A stretch of DNA of 64,000 bases, taken from the NCBI GenBank assembly GCA_026162565.1, contig JAOEIQ010000001.1, positions 124,001-188,000 of the forward strand. The letters are read 5' to 3'. The first letter of the stretch is position 1; each line of letters begins with the position of its first letter. Made by a program: the position numbers and the translations under genes. The notes under the pieces are model-generated. The model saw only the letters and a program-made list of their open reading frames with translations, did no database searches and was not told where the DNA came from. Shown here piece by piece: positions 35,894-43,926 of this stretch. The stretch is from Flavobacteriaceae bacterium NBU2973. GTDB lineage: Bacteria; Bacteroidota; Bacteroidia; Flavobacteriales; Flavobacteriaceae.

Positions 35894-37459
35894 ATGAGTG
35901 ATAAAAAACATATAGATAGATTATTTCAAGAACGTTTTAAAGATTTTGAAGCGAATCCTGATCCTAGTGTTTGGAGTAACATACAATCAAGTTTAAACGC
36001 AGACAAAAAACGCCGTAGAGTAATTCCGATTTGGTGGAAAATTGCTGGTGTAGCTGCACTATTAATGTTGTCATTTACAATTGGGAACTTTATTTACAAT
36101 TCAAACTCAAACTCTGATAATCCAAAAGAAATTTTAGTAGATTCAGAAAATTCTACTCCTAAAGATTTAGAATTAGATTCAACTAATTCTAATAATTCTT
36201 CAAATAAAAATAATACAGTTACATCTTCTACAGATGATTTAAAATCGCTTAATCAAATTAATACCAATTCATCAAATAATAGTAATGAAGCTATTAATCA
36301 AAACCCTAAAAACGTTATTAAAAACAATTCGCAATTACTTACTAAATCTAACTTAAATAAAAATAACATTACATCTTCTAGTAATAAAAATGAGAATAAA
36401 GGTCAGGTAATAAAAAAGAACCTTAATACAATTTCTAAATCTAATACTAATGCTGTTGCTATTATTAAAAATCAACAGCTTGAAAATAACAATAACTCAT
36501 CTAACAATATTGATGAAAAAGCGAATAGTGATTTAATAAAAAACACAATTTCCAAAACAACTGGTGTCGTTACTCAAACTGAAAGCTTAAAAGAAGAAAA
36601 CAAGTTAAACCAATTAAAAACACTCGATGAAGTTGAGGAAACAACAAAAGAAAAAGAAGAAGGTACTCTGTCAATTGAAGAAGAATTAGCAGAAACGAAT
36701 AATGAAAAAGAAGAAGAAATAATTGAAAAAGAAGAATTAAAAAACAGGTGGAATGTTATGCCTAACATTGCGCCTGTTTATTTTAACACACTTGGAAAAG
36801 GTTCTTCAATAGACAGTCAATTTGCTAATAATGACAAGTCTGGTACTTTAAACATGAGTTATGGTATTGCTGCTAGTTATGCAATTAATAATAGATTAGC
36901 AGTAAGAACAGGAATTAACAGGGTTAATGTTGGTTACGATACTAATAATGTTTTAATTTATCAAGGTGTTGAAACATCTCCAAATAACAGCAGACCAATA
37001 AAATCTATTAATTATAATGAAAATGCTCAAAATACTGTTGTTATAAGCGCCGATAATTTTGCATTTGCACAAGTCCCAGGCGTATTGAGTAATGCTATTG
37101 ACGCTTCTCTAGATCAAAGACTTGGTTTTATTGAAGTGCCATTAGAATTATCTTATAAAGTTTCAGACAAAAAATTAGGAATTAATGTTATTGGTGGTGT
37201 GAGTGCTTTATTTTTAAATGAAAATGAAGTGTATTCCACTTTAAACGGAAACAGTAGATTATTAGGTGAAGCAAATAATATAAATGAAACAAGTTTTAGT
37301 GCTAATTTTGGTTTAGGATTAGACTACAAACTTTCAGATAAATTTGATATAAATCTAGAGCCTTTATTTAAATACCAAATGAATACTTTTAAAGACACTT
37401 CTGGTGACTTTAAACCTTTTATAATTGGTGTATACACAGGTTTTAGTTTTAAGTTTTAG
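35894..37459 (+). CDS. envelope-spanning protein: one membrane helix, Asn/Ser linker, C-terminal beta-barrel
   Basis: 521 residues. The cytoplasmic N-terminus (residues 1-45, DRLFQERFKDFEANPDPSVWSNI) resembles the start of Bacteroidota anti-sigma-like proteins. One membrane helix follows (about 46-66, WWKIAGVAALLMLSFTIGNFIY), then a roughly 210-residue low-complexity stretch rich in Asn, Ser, Lys and Glu. The last 235 residues look like an outer-membrane beta-barrel (ending FIIGVYTGFSFKF). The gene starts 2 bp after the sigma factor. I infer that it spans the periplasm and controls the sigma factor, but no known anti-sigma zinc motif is present. Confidence 0.75.
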   Translation: MSDKKHIDRLFQERFKDFEANPDPSVWSNIQSSLNADKKRRRVIPIWWKIAGVAALLMLSFTIGNFIYNSNSNSDNPKEILVDSENSTPKDLELDSTNSNNSSNKNNTVTSSTDDLKSLNQINTNSSNNSNEAINQNPKNVIKNNSQLLTKSNLNKNNITSSSNKNENKGQVIKKNLNTISKSNTNAVAIIKNQQLENNNNSSNNIDEKANSDLIKNTISKTTGVVTQTESLKEENKLNQLKTLDEVEETTKEKEEGTLSIEEELAETNNEKEEEIIEKEELKNRWNVMPNIAPVYFNTLGKGSSIDSQFANNDKSGTLNMSYGIAASYAINNRLAVRTGINRVNVGYDTNNVLIYQGVETSPNNSRPIKSINYNENAQNTVVISADNFAFAQVPGVLSNAIDASLDQRLGFIEVPLELSYKVSDKKLGINVIGGVSALFLNENEVYSTLNGNSRLLGEANNINETSFSANFGLGLDYKLSDKFDINLEPLFKYQMNTFKDTSGDFKPFIIGVYTGFSFKF

Positions 37460-37519
37460 GTTTTTTAGTTGGTTAGATAATTGTTATATCCTAATCGTTT
37501 AGGAAAGCAATGATGACAG

Positions 37520-37550
37520 AAAGCTACTCTTTGGTTTAGAGTAGCTTTTT
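37520..37550. terminator. terminator overlapping the plsC 3' end
   Basis: AAAGCTACTCT and AGAGTAGCTTT form a perfect 11-bp stem with a TTGGTTT loop. The right arm and the loop include the last codons and the stop of plsC, so the hairpin serves two convergent genes and is partly coding. Confidence 0.8.
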
Positions 37551-38300
37551 ATTTTTGCTTTTTTTTAAATCTTCTTCAAGATCATCCAAAATTATCTTCC
37601 TTGATTTCTTATTGAGCTCTTTAGTGTCATCTATACTTAAAGTCCTTGTTTCAATAAAATTGTGAACTCTAACTCTCAATAAACCAGGACCTCCACTAAA
37701 AAATGTCCAAGAAAAACGCTTTTTGTTATCATAAAACGACATAGGCACAATTGGTATTTTATGATTAATCGCCAACCTAAAAGCACCATCTTTAAAGTCG
37801 TCTAAAATAACCGATTCGTCTGGCACTCCTCCTTCAGGAAAAATACAAATACTTAAACCACTATCCAATCGCTTTTGAGCTCTTAAGTATACTCCTTTTC
37901 TACTGTCTGCATTACTTCTATCAACTAAAATACTACTCCTTTTATAAAAAAATCCAAAAATCGGAATCTTAACTAGTTCCTTTTTTCCTACAAATACAAA
38001 TGGATTTTGTTTAACAGCTACAAGGATGAGCATAATATCTATCATAGAAACATGATTAGCGATAAACATATAACTTTTGCCTTTTTCAAGAGGTTCATTA
38101 TAAGTTACTTTCCAAGGTAATCCCATTCCAATTAGAATACATTTAGCCCAAAATCGTGCTAATTTAAAAAAGAAAGGATACCAGGATTCTTTTAAAAGTG
38201 ATACAAAAAGAAGTGGGAATAAGATTATTATTGGTAGAGCTACCAGAATGTAGAACCAAATTCTGTAAAATATCCAAAAGATGTATTTAAAAATAATCAT
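37536..38300 (-). CDS. plsC: 1-acyl-sn-glycerol-3-phosphate acyltransferase
   Basis: 254 residues. It has an N-terminal membrane segment (about 5-35), the catalytic HX4D motif in NHVSMIDIM (near residue 80) and the substrate-binding FPEGG motif (near 155). The protein adds the second acyl chain to lysophosphatidate in membrane lipid synthesis. It ends in a lysine-rich tail (LKKSKNKKLL) whose codons form part of the terminator. It is not grouped with other lipid genes. Confidence 0.9.
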   Translation of the reverse strand: MIIFKYIFWIFYRIWFYILVALPIIILFPLLFVSLLKESWYPFFFKLARFWAKCILIGMGLPWKVTYNEPLEKGKSYMFIANHVSMIDIMLILVAVKQNPFVFVGKKELVKIPIFGFFYKRSSILVDRSNADSRKGVYLRAQKRLDSGLSICIFPEGGVPDESVILDDFKDGAFRLAINHKIPIVPMSFYDNKKRFSWTFFSGGPGLLRVRVHNFIETRTLSIDDTKELNKKSRKIILDDLEEDLKKSKNKKLL

Positions 38301-38324
38301 TGGCAGTAAAACTAGTTAAATTAA

Positions 38325-38355
38325 TTGAGGTATTATATCAAAAAAATTACCTTTG
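38325..38355 (+). promoter_or_regulatory. promoter of trpS
   Basis: TTG (38325-38327), 20 bp, TACCTTTG (38348-38355), 43 bp before the trpS ATG. Confidence 0.65.
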
Positions 38356-38398
38356 CCTTTTATTAATTTAATACGATTCCTGCTTTTTTAGGAAAATT

Positions 38399-39370
38399 AT
38401 GGCACGAATACTCACAGGTATACAAAGTACAGGAACACCGCATTTAGGAAACATTTTAGGAGCTATTATTCCAGCTATCGAGATGGCTAAAAATCCTGAA
38501 AATGAATCCTTTTTGTTTATTGCAGACATGCACTCTTTAACTCAAATTAAGGATGCACAAGTTTTAAGAAATAATACTTATTCTACAGCAGCTACTTGGT
38601 TAGCCTTTGGTTTAGACATAGAGAAAACCGTTTTTTACCGACAGAGTAATGTACCTCAAGTAACCGAGTTATCTTGGTATTTAAGCTGCTTCTTTCCATA
38701 CCAACGGTTAACATTAGCGCATAGTTTTAAAGATAAAGCTGACAGATTAGAAGATGTAAATGCAGGTTTATTCACTTATCCAATGTTAATGGCTGCCGAT
38801 ATATTATTGTACGACGCTCATATTATTCCTGTTGGTAAAGATCAACTACAACATATAGAAATGACTCGTGATGTAGCGTCTCGTTTTCATAATAAAATTG
38901 GTGCAGAGGTTTTTGTATTACCAGAAGCTGATGTACAAAAAGAAACTATGTATGTTCCTGGTCGTGATGGTAGTAAAATGAGTAAAAGTAAGGGCAATAT
39001 CATTGATATTTTTCTGCCTGAAAAAAAACTTCGCAAGCAGATTATGTCTATTGAAACAGATAGCACACCATTGGAAGACCCAAAAGATTGGGAAACTTGT
39101 AATTGTTTTGCTATTTATAGTTTACTAGCTACAAAAGGTGATGTAGAAACCATGAAAGCCAATTACGAAAAAGGTGGTTATGGTTACGGTCACGCCAAGC
39201 AAGCCTTGTTTGAACTGATTCTCGAAAGATTTGCATCACAACGAGAGCGCTATACTTATTATATGGAAAATCTTGGAGAGATTGATGCTGCTTTAGCTAT
39301 TGGCGCACAAAAAGCCTCTACAATTGCAAATGCTGTTTTAAAACGTGTAAGAGATAAGGTTGGCTACTAA
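38399..39370 (+). CDS. trpS: tryptophan--tRNA ligase
   Basis: 323 residues, the compact bacterial length. Class I signatures are TGIQSTGTPHLGN (HIGH-type, residues 5-18) and KMSKSKGN (KMSKS, near 192). LAHSFKDKADRLEDVNAGLFTYPMLMAADIL, interrupted by usual conserved residues, is the Trp-binding region. It has a full promoter and a 43-nt leader. The 3' end overlaps the convergent dprA by 4 bp. Confidence 0.97.
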   Translation: MARILTGIQSTGTPHLGNILGAIIPAIEMAKNPENESFLFIADMHSLTQIKDAQVLRNNTYSTAATWLAFGLDIEKTVFYRQSNVPQVTELSWYLSCFFPYQRLTLAHSFKDKADRLEDVNAGLFTYPMLMAADILLYDAHIIPVGKDQLQHIEMTRDVASRFHNKIGAEVFVLPEADVQKETMYVPGRDGSKMSKSKGNIIDIFLPEKKLRKQIMSIETDSTPLEDPKDWETCNCFAIYSLLATKGDVETMKANYEKGGYGYGHAKQALFELILERFASQRERYTYYMENLGEIDAALAIGAQKASTIANAVLKRVRDKVGY

Positions 39371-40485
39371 ATAACCTCAAACTGTTTTCCAGGTAATGGC
39401 CTTACCACACCTTTTAATTCCATATTAAGTAAAATAGTAGCGACTCTAAATGTTGGCATATTACATTTAAGAGCAATCATATCTAATAGCTCTTTCCCGT
39501 TGTCTTTTAAAAAATTATAAACTGCCTTTTCTTCAAGCTCTAATTCAACAAACAGTTGTTTTTGTACTGCAGGTTTTTTGGTTATTGAGCCTGTCGAAAT
39601 ATCTAATTCCCAACCTAGTATATAAATTAAATCTGCAGCGCTAGATAATAAATGCGCTTTTTGGTGTTTAATGAGATTATTACAGCCAACACTTTGTGAG
39701 TCTGTTATTCGTCCAGGAATTGCAAAAACCTCTCTGTTATAAGAGTTAGCAATATCAGCAGTAACTAAACTCCCTCCTTTTTCAGCAGATTCAACAATTA
39801 TAGTAGCTTCGCTTAAACCTGCAATAATACGATTACGCTTTAAAAAGTTGTTGCGATCAAAAGGATGGTTACTCCAAAAATCTGTAAAAAAGCCTCCATG
39901 TTTTTCAATATCAGCAACATACTTTTTATGCACTTTAGGATATATCTGATTTAGACCATGTGCTAAACAACCAATCGTTTGTAAATTGTTTTTTACGGCT
40001 GCTTTTTGTGCAGTAATATCTGTTCCGTAAGCAAAACCAGAAACAATTACTGGATTAAAAGGGGCTAAATCTTCAATTAATGTTTCGCAATTAGCTATAC
40101 CTTGTGTTGTGATTTTTCGTGCTCCAACGACACTAATAATACGTTGTTGTTTTAGGTTAATATTACCTGATTGAAACAATAAAATTGGACCATCAATACA
40201 ATGCTTCAATTTTTCAGGATAGCTATCATCTGTAAAATAATGACAACTTATATTGTCATCTTTAATGAAACGTAATTCAGCTTCAGCTTCTTTAAAATGA
40301 CATGTATTAAATAAATCACTAATTACTATTTCGCCAATACCATCAATCTTTAAAAGATTCTGTTTTGTTTCAGAAAAAACAGCTTCAGCACTACCACAAT
40401 GATTGATCAATTTTTTAGCTGTTATGTCTCCAATTTTAGAAACATTTTGCAAAGCTAAAACCGCTAAAAGTTGCTGATCTGTCAT
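39367..40485 (-). CDS. dprA: DNA-processing protein DprA
   Basis: 372 residues. It has an N-terminal helix-hairpin-helix region (about 1-70, with VSKIGDITAKKLINHCG and LLKIDGIGE), a Rossmann-fold DprA domain (about 75-290, SGFAYGTDITAQKAAV and EKGGSLVTADIANSYNREVFAIPG), and a C-terminal winged-helix-like region. DprA loads RecA onto incoming single-stranded DNA during natural transformation; recA is 5 kb away. The 4-bp tail overlap with trpS is antisense. Confidence 0.94.
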   Translation of the reverse strand: MTDQQLLAVLALQNVSKIGDITAKKLINHCGSAEAVFSETKQNLLKIDGIGEIVISDLFNTCHFKEAEAELRFIKDDNISCHYFTDDSYPEKLKHCIDGPILLFQSGNINLKQQRIISVVGARKITTQGIANCETLIEDLAPFNPVIVSGFAYGTDITAQKAAVKNNLQTIGCLAHGLNQIYPKVHKKYVADIEKHGGFFTDFWSNHPFDRNNFLKRNRIIAGLSEATIIVESAEKGGSLVTADIANSYNREVFAIPGRITDSQSVGCNNLIKHQKAHLLSSAADLIYILGWELDISTGSITKKPAVQKQLFVELELEEKAVYNFLKDNGKELLDMIALKCNMPTFRVATILLNMELKGVVRPLPGKQFEVI

Positions 40486-40642
40486 TGTAAAAATTTGATA
40501 ATCAATAAATATGTATTAAAAGCACAAGACATCTATTAGAAACTAATGTCCTAATTTCGAAGCAGAACAAGAATAAAATACTTGACTATCGCTCTGCGAT
40601 TAAAAATAGTAAAAAAGAAACTGTTAATAACTTCTAGCGTTC

Positions 40643-40675
40643 TTGCTTTTTTGTTTTCTAAAATTTTTAACTTTG
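40643..40675 (+). promoter_or_regulatory. promoter of the HU/SPOR gene
   Basis: TTG (40643-40645), 22 bp, TAACTTTG (40668-40675), ending 5 bp before the ATG at 40681. It rules out the upstream frame starting at 40582. Confidence 0.6.
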
Positions 40676-40680
40676 TTTTT

Positions 40681-41619
40681 ATGCAATTAGAAACTTACAT
40701 CAGCGATTTATTATATAGATATGAATGTGTTACCATTCCTGAATTTGGAGCATTTTTAACCAATACAGTTTCAGCCAAAATTCACGAATCAACTAACACA
40801 TTTTATCCACCAAAAAAAATAGTTTCCTTTAACGAACAATTACAAACTAATGATGGTTTACTGGCAACTTATATTGCTAATGTAGAGAAGATTCCTTACG
40901 AAAGTGCTGTAAAAAAAATTGCTAAACGTACTAAATCATTTAAATCGTATTTAACACAAGGTGAAACATTAACTTTTGATAATATTGGTGATTTATCTCT
41001 CAATACTGAAGGTAATATTAACTTTGAACCTTCTTACCGCCTTAACTATTTAACAGACGCGTTTGGTTTATCTCAATTTGTATCGCCTACTGTTACTCGT
41101 GAGGTTTACAAAGAAACAGCTGAAGAGCTTGAAGAAGTAATTCCTATTGCTATTACTCCTGAAAAACGAAAAACTAGACCTTATTTACGTTATGCTGCTG
41201 TTGCTTTAATAGCTTTAACTCTTGGTGGTTTTGGTATGTCTGATTATTATAATGGTCAAGTAGAAACTCACAATCAGTTGGCTCAAGAAGAAGCTACTAT
41301 ACAGTTAGAATCTAAAATTCAAGAAGCAACTTTTGTTATTGAAAACCCATTACCTGCTATTACGCTAAATGTAAACAAGCAAGTTGGTAACTATCATATT
41401 ATTGCTGGTGCTTTTAGAGTTGAAGACAATTCGATAAAAAAGATTAATCAACTTAAAGCTCAAGGCTATAAAGCTAGAGGTATTGGTAAAAATAAATATG
41501 GCTTACACCAAGTTGTATATGCAAGTTACCAAGATCGTATTGAAGCCCTTAAAGCCCTTAAAAAAGTAAAACGAGAGCACAATCGTGATGCTTGGTTATT
41601 GGTTAAAAAGTTAGACTAA
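40681..41619 (+). CDS. SPOR-domain membrane protein with N-terminal HU-CCDC81-like domains
   Basis: 312 residues from MQLETYISDLLYRYECVTIPEFG. Residues 1-130 match the paired HU-like CCDC81-bacterial domains, which resemble DNA-binding HU folds. A single membrane helix lies near 175-195 (RYAAVALIALTLGGFGM), and the C-terminal SPOR domain at about 235-310 (VGNYHIIAGAFRVEDN onward) binds denuded peptidoglycan at division sites. It thus links a cytoplasmic HU-like module to septal cell wall. Partners are unknown. The frame could be opened 33 codons upstream, but that region lies before the promoter. Confidence 0.87.
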   Translation: MQLETYISDLLYRYECVTIPEFGAFLTNTVSAKIHESTNTFYPPKKIVSFNEQLQTNDGLLATYIANVEKIPYESAVKKIAKRTKSFKSYLTQGETLTFDNIGDLSLNTEGNINFEPSYRLNYLTDAFGLSQFVSPTVTREVYKETAEELEEVIPIAITPEKRKTRPYLRYAAVALIALTLGGFGMSDYYNGQVETHNQLAQEEATIQLESKIQEATFVIENPLPAITLNVNKQVGNYHIIAGAFRVEDNSIKKINQLKAQGYKARGIGKNKYGLHQVVYASYQDRIEALKALKKVKREHNRDAWLLVKKLD

Positions 41620-41658
41620 TTTTTCTTTTTCTCTTAAAATTTAAAGATAACTTTTGCT

Positions 41659-41688
41659 TTGTCCTCATACTTCCCGTTTGTAACTTTG
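41659..41688 (+). promoter_or_regulatory. promoter of the thioesterase gene
   Basis: TTG (41659-41661), 19 bp, TAACTTTG (41681-41688). Confidence 0.6.
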
Positions 41689-41697
41689 CCAAAATAG

Positions 41698-41717
41698 GTT
41701 TCCGTTTATACGGAAAC
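41698..41717 (+). promoter_or_regulatory. 5'-leader hairpin of the thioesterase mRNA
   Basis: GTTTCCGT, TTAT loop, ACGGAAAC: a perfect 8-bp stem lying right after the predicted transcription start and 19 bp before the start codon. It may stabilise the mRNA 5' end; no known riboswitch family is recognised. Confidence 0.45.
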
Positions 41718-41736
41718 AAAAAATCTAGATTTTTTG

Positions 41737-42246
41737 ATGGAAGCAAAAACACCTGAAAGCTCTAAAACCATTTTAACAGATCTTGTTTTACCAAGTGAAA
41801 CTAACCCAATAAATAATTTATTTGGTGGTGAATTACTTGCTAGAATGGATCGTGCTGCAAGTATTTCTGCTAGAAGACATTCTAGAAGAATTGTGGTAAC
41901 AGCATCTGTAAACAATGTGTCTTTTAATCGTTCTATTCCTCTTGGTAGTGTCGTTACTATAGAAGCAAAAGTCTCTCGAGCGTTTAAAAGCTCTATGGAA
42001 GTATATATAGATGTTTGGATTGAAGATCGAGAGTCTGGAGAGTGTATTAAAGCTAATGAAGCTATCTATACGTTTGTTGCTGTAGACGAAACAGGACGAC
42101 CAGTAAGCGTCCCAAAATTAACTCCAGAAACTGATCTTGAAAAAGAACGCTATGATGCTGCTTTACGCCGCAAACAATTAAGTTTGGTTGTTGCTGGTAA
42201 AATGAAACCACAAGACGCTACTGAATTAAAAGCATTGTTTGATTAA
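41737..42246 (+). CDS. acyl-CoA thioesterase, hotdog fold
   Basis: 169 residues from the ATG at 41737 (a TTG one codon earlier is possible). The sequence TDLVLPSETNPINNLFGGELLARMDRAASISARRHSRR is characteristic of the YciA/BACH group of hotdog thioesterases, with the active-site region NPINNLFGGELL. It hydrolyses acyl-CoA to free acid and CoA. A helical C-terminal extension (RYDAALRRKQLSLVV) is typical of the group. It is alone in its transcription unit. Confidence 0.9.
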   Translation: MEAKTPESSKTILTDLVLPSETNPINNLFGGELLARMDRAASISARRHSRRIVVTASVNNVSFNRSIPLGSVVTIEAKVSRAFKSSMEVYIDVWIEDRESGECIKANEAIYTFVAVDETGRPVSVPKLTPETDLEKERYDAALRRKQLSLVVAGKMKPQDATELKALFD

Positions 42247-42277
42247 ACCTTTTTATAATTGTAAGGTCTTATTGATA

Positions 42278-42300
42278 TCCTGAAACAAGTTCAGGAGGAC
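42278..42300. repeat. REP-like palindrome downstream of the thioesterase gene
   Basis: TCCTGAA and TTCAGGA form a 7-bp hairpin with an ACAAG loop (42278-42296), followed by GGAC. The form CCTGAAACAAGTTCAGG is familiar from dispersed intergenic repeats in flavobacteria. It may also end the thioesterase transcript. Confidence 0.5.
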
Positions 42301-42360
42301 AAGTTTTATAAAGATATGATGCAAAAGCATCAAATGTCTTTTAACCTAAATTTACATATC

Positions 42361-42570
42361 ATGAGAACTTTATTAATTAGTATCGGTTTTGTTTTTACCT
42401 TATCTCTTACATCTTGTGCTACAAGAGTGGTTACAACTCCATCAAAAGTTACAGTTGTAAAACGTCCTGCTAAATATAAAATAGTTAAAGTACGTGGTAA
42501 TCGCTATTATGTTTGGAATGGTCGTTACCATAAGAAAACAAGAAACGGTTATGTGGTTGTTAGGATATAG
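42361..42570 (+). CDS. small basic lipoprotein
   Basis: 69 residues from MRTLLISIGFVFTLSLTSC; this ATG gives a lipobox (LTSC, Cys 19). An upstream ATG at 42316 would add a non-signal segment. The mature 50 residues are very basic and rich in Val, Tyr and Arg (VVKRPAKYKIVKVRGNRYYVW ends the pattern at YVVVRI). No family is recognised. Its basic surface could contact peptidoglycan or LPS, which is speculation. It is bracketed by repeat-like sequence on both sides. Confidence 0.7.
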   Translation: MRTLLISIGFVFTLSLTSCATRVVTTPSKVTVVKRPAKYKIVKVRGNRYYVWNGRYHKKTRNGYVVVRI

Positions 42571-42589
42571 TTTGTAGAAGAGACTTCTC

Positions 42590-42702
42590 GATACAATTTT
42601 CTTTTATCTCGACTCCGCTCGATATGACAGAAAATTACTCGAAGTGACATTGATTTTAGAGATTGCCACGTTTTGTTTTAAAACAAAAACTCGTAATGAC
42701 AA
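42590..42702. repeat. composite REP-like repeat region
   Basis: The gap holds several short phrases of the type often seen as dispersed repeats: CTCGACTCCGCTCGATATGACA, split at 42608 onward, then ACTCGAAGTGACA, then GAGATTGCCACG with CTCGTAATGACAAA. The last two flank a perfect 18-bp palindrome, TTTTGTTTT/AAAACAAAA (42671-42688), that could act as a terminator. Nothing coding is visible. Confidence 0.6.
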
Positions 42703-42705
42703 ATA

Positions 42706-43926
42706 TTAACGTTTTAATAACCAATAAGAAGGATTGGTTGGTTTACTATCTTTAAAAATTCCAAAACTTAAAATAGACTCACCACTAGTGTCTGTAGCAA
42801 CTACTCCTATTTCTTGATTGAGAGCTATTTTATCTCCTTTTTGAACAAAAATTTTGGATAAATTTTTATATGTTGTTGAATAGTTTCCATGCTGGATTAT
42901 TAAAATAGCTGGAGCTCCTTTGGGTTTTATTATGGCTAAAACTTCTCCTTGAAAAACTGCTTTTACAATTTCATTTTTATTGGTTGCTATTCTAATTCCG
43001 TTATTTACAATTTTTGTAGTTCTTACAACTGGATGTCTATGTTCTCCATAACTTAAAGTAACAGCACCTTCTTTAACTGGCCAAGGTAGTTTCCCTTTAT
43101 TTGCATAAAAACTATTAGCTAATTTTTTAGCTTCTGGTGTTAAGGCAAATGTTTTAGAACTAGTGCTTTTACCAGCTTTTTTGTTTGAAGCTGCTATTGC
43201 TGCTTTTATTAAACGATCAATCTCACGATCTAACTTATTTGCTTCTTGCTGTTTCTTTTTTAATTGCGCAGCATATTTATTTAAGTTCGCTTTAATAGAA
43301 GCCATCATGACTTTTTGTTCCGATCGCTCTTTCTCAAGCTCTCTTTTGGCTATTCTATTGTCTTCTATTAATTTTTGTTTGTCTTGTTTTTGGCGCAATA
43401 GATCTGTATTTAAATCTTGAAGCTCTTGTGTTTTAATTTGTATATCCTCTGCTTGTTTTTTTTGATAATTGGCATATTGCTTAATATACTGTAAACGTTT
43501 ATAGGCTTGCTGGAAATTAGAGGAAGATAATAAAAACATAACGCGACTTTGCTCATTTTTGCGTTTGTAAGATTTAACAATCATTGCCGCATAGTCCTCT
43601 TTTAGTTTTTTTAATTGCCCACGAAGATTGGTGATTGTTTTTTGATTATCGTTAATCTCTCTGGTTAATAAATTGGCTTGTTGATTGGTTACCTTAATTA
43701 AATTCTGCCTAACGCTAACTTTATAGTTAAGATCTTCAATAAGTGTTAAAACAGATTTTTCCTCTTTCTTTTCTTTAGACCGAATGTTATTAATAGCAAT
43801 AATTTCACGTCGAAGTTCTTGACGACGTTCTTCTAATTCACGTTGCTTTTTACTCTGTCCTTCAGCCGAAAAAACACCTACAATTAGAAACAATAAAACA
43901 AATTTATATAGAAGGTTATTATGCAT
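42706..43926 (-). CDS. EnvC-like murein hydrolase activator with degenerate LytM domain
   Basis: 406 residues. A signal peptide (to about residue 23, FSAEGQ) is followed by a long coiled coil (25-250, rich in K, E, Q and R) and a C-terminal M23/LytM-type domain (about 285-406). The zinc and catalytic His/Asp positions are lost: the HxGID segment reads NNGIRI and YAHL reads YKNL. By analogy with EnvC this is a non-enzymatic activator of an amidase at division. It is the last gene of the operon that starts at 49375 and overlaps the preceding gene by 1 bp. Confidence 0.88.
   Translation of the reverse strand: MHNNLLYKFVLLFLIVGVFSAEGQSKKQRELEERRQELRREIIAINNIRSKEKKEEKSVLTLIEDLNYKVSVRQNLIKVTNQQANLLTREINDNQKTITNLRGQLKKLKEDYAAMIVKSYKRKNEQSRVMFLLSSSNFQQAYKRLQYIKQYANYQKKQAEDIQIKTQELQDLNTDLLRQKQDKQKLIEDNRIAKRELEKERSEQKVMMASIKANLNKYAAQLKKKQQEANKLDREIDRLIKAAIAASNKKAGKSTSSKTFALTPEAKKLANSFYANKGKLPWPVKEGAVTLSYGEHRHPVVRTTKIVNNGIRIATNKNEIVKAVFQGEVLAIIKPKGAPAILIIQHGNYSTTYKNLSKIFVQKGDKIALNQEIGVVATDTSGESILSFGIFKDSKPTNPSYWLLKR

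Noticed and set aside
38377-38394. TTCCT...AGGAA hairpin before trpS as a degenerate copy of the GIY-YIG end palindrome
   Set aside because: Only 5 bp pair and the loop is unrelated; the similarity is too weak to call.
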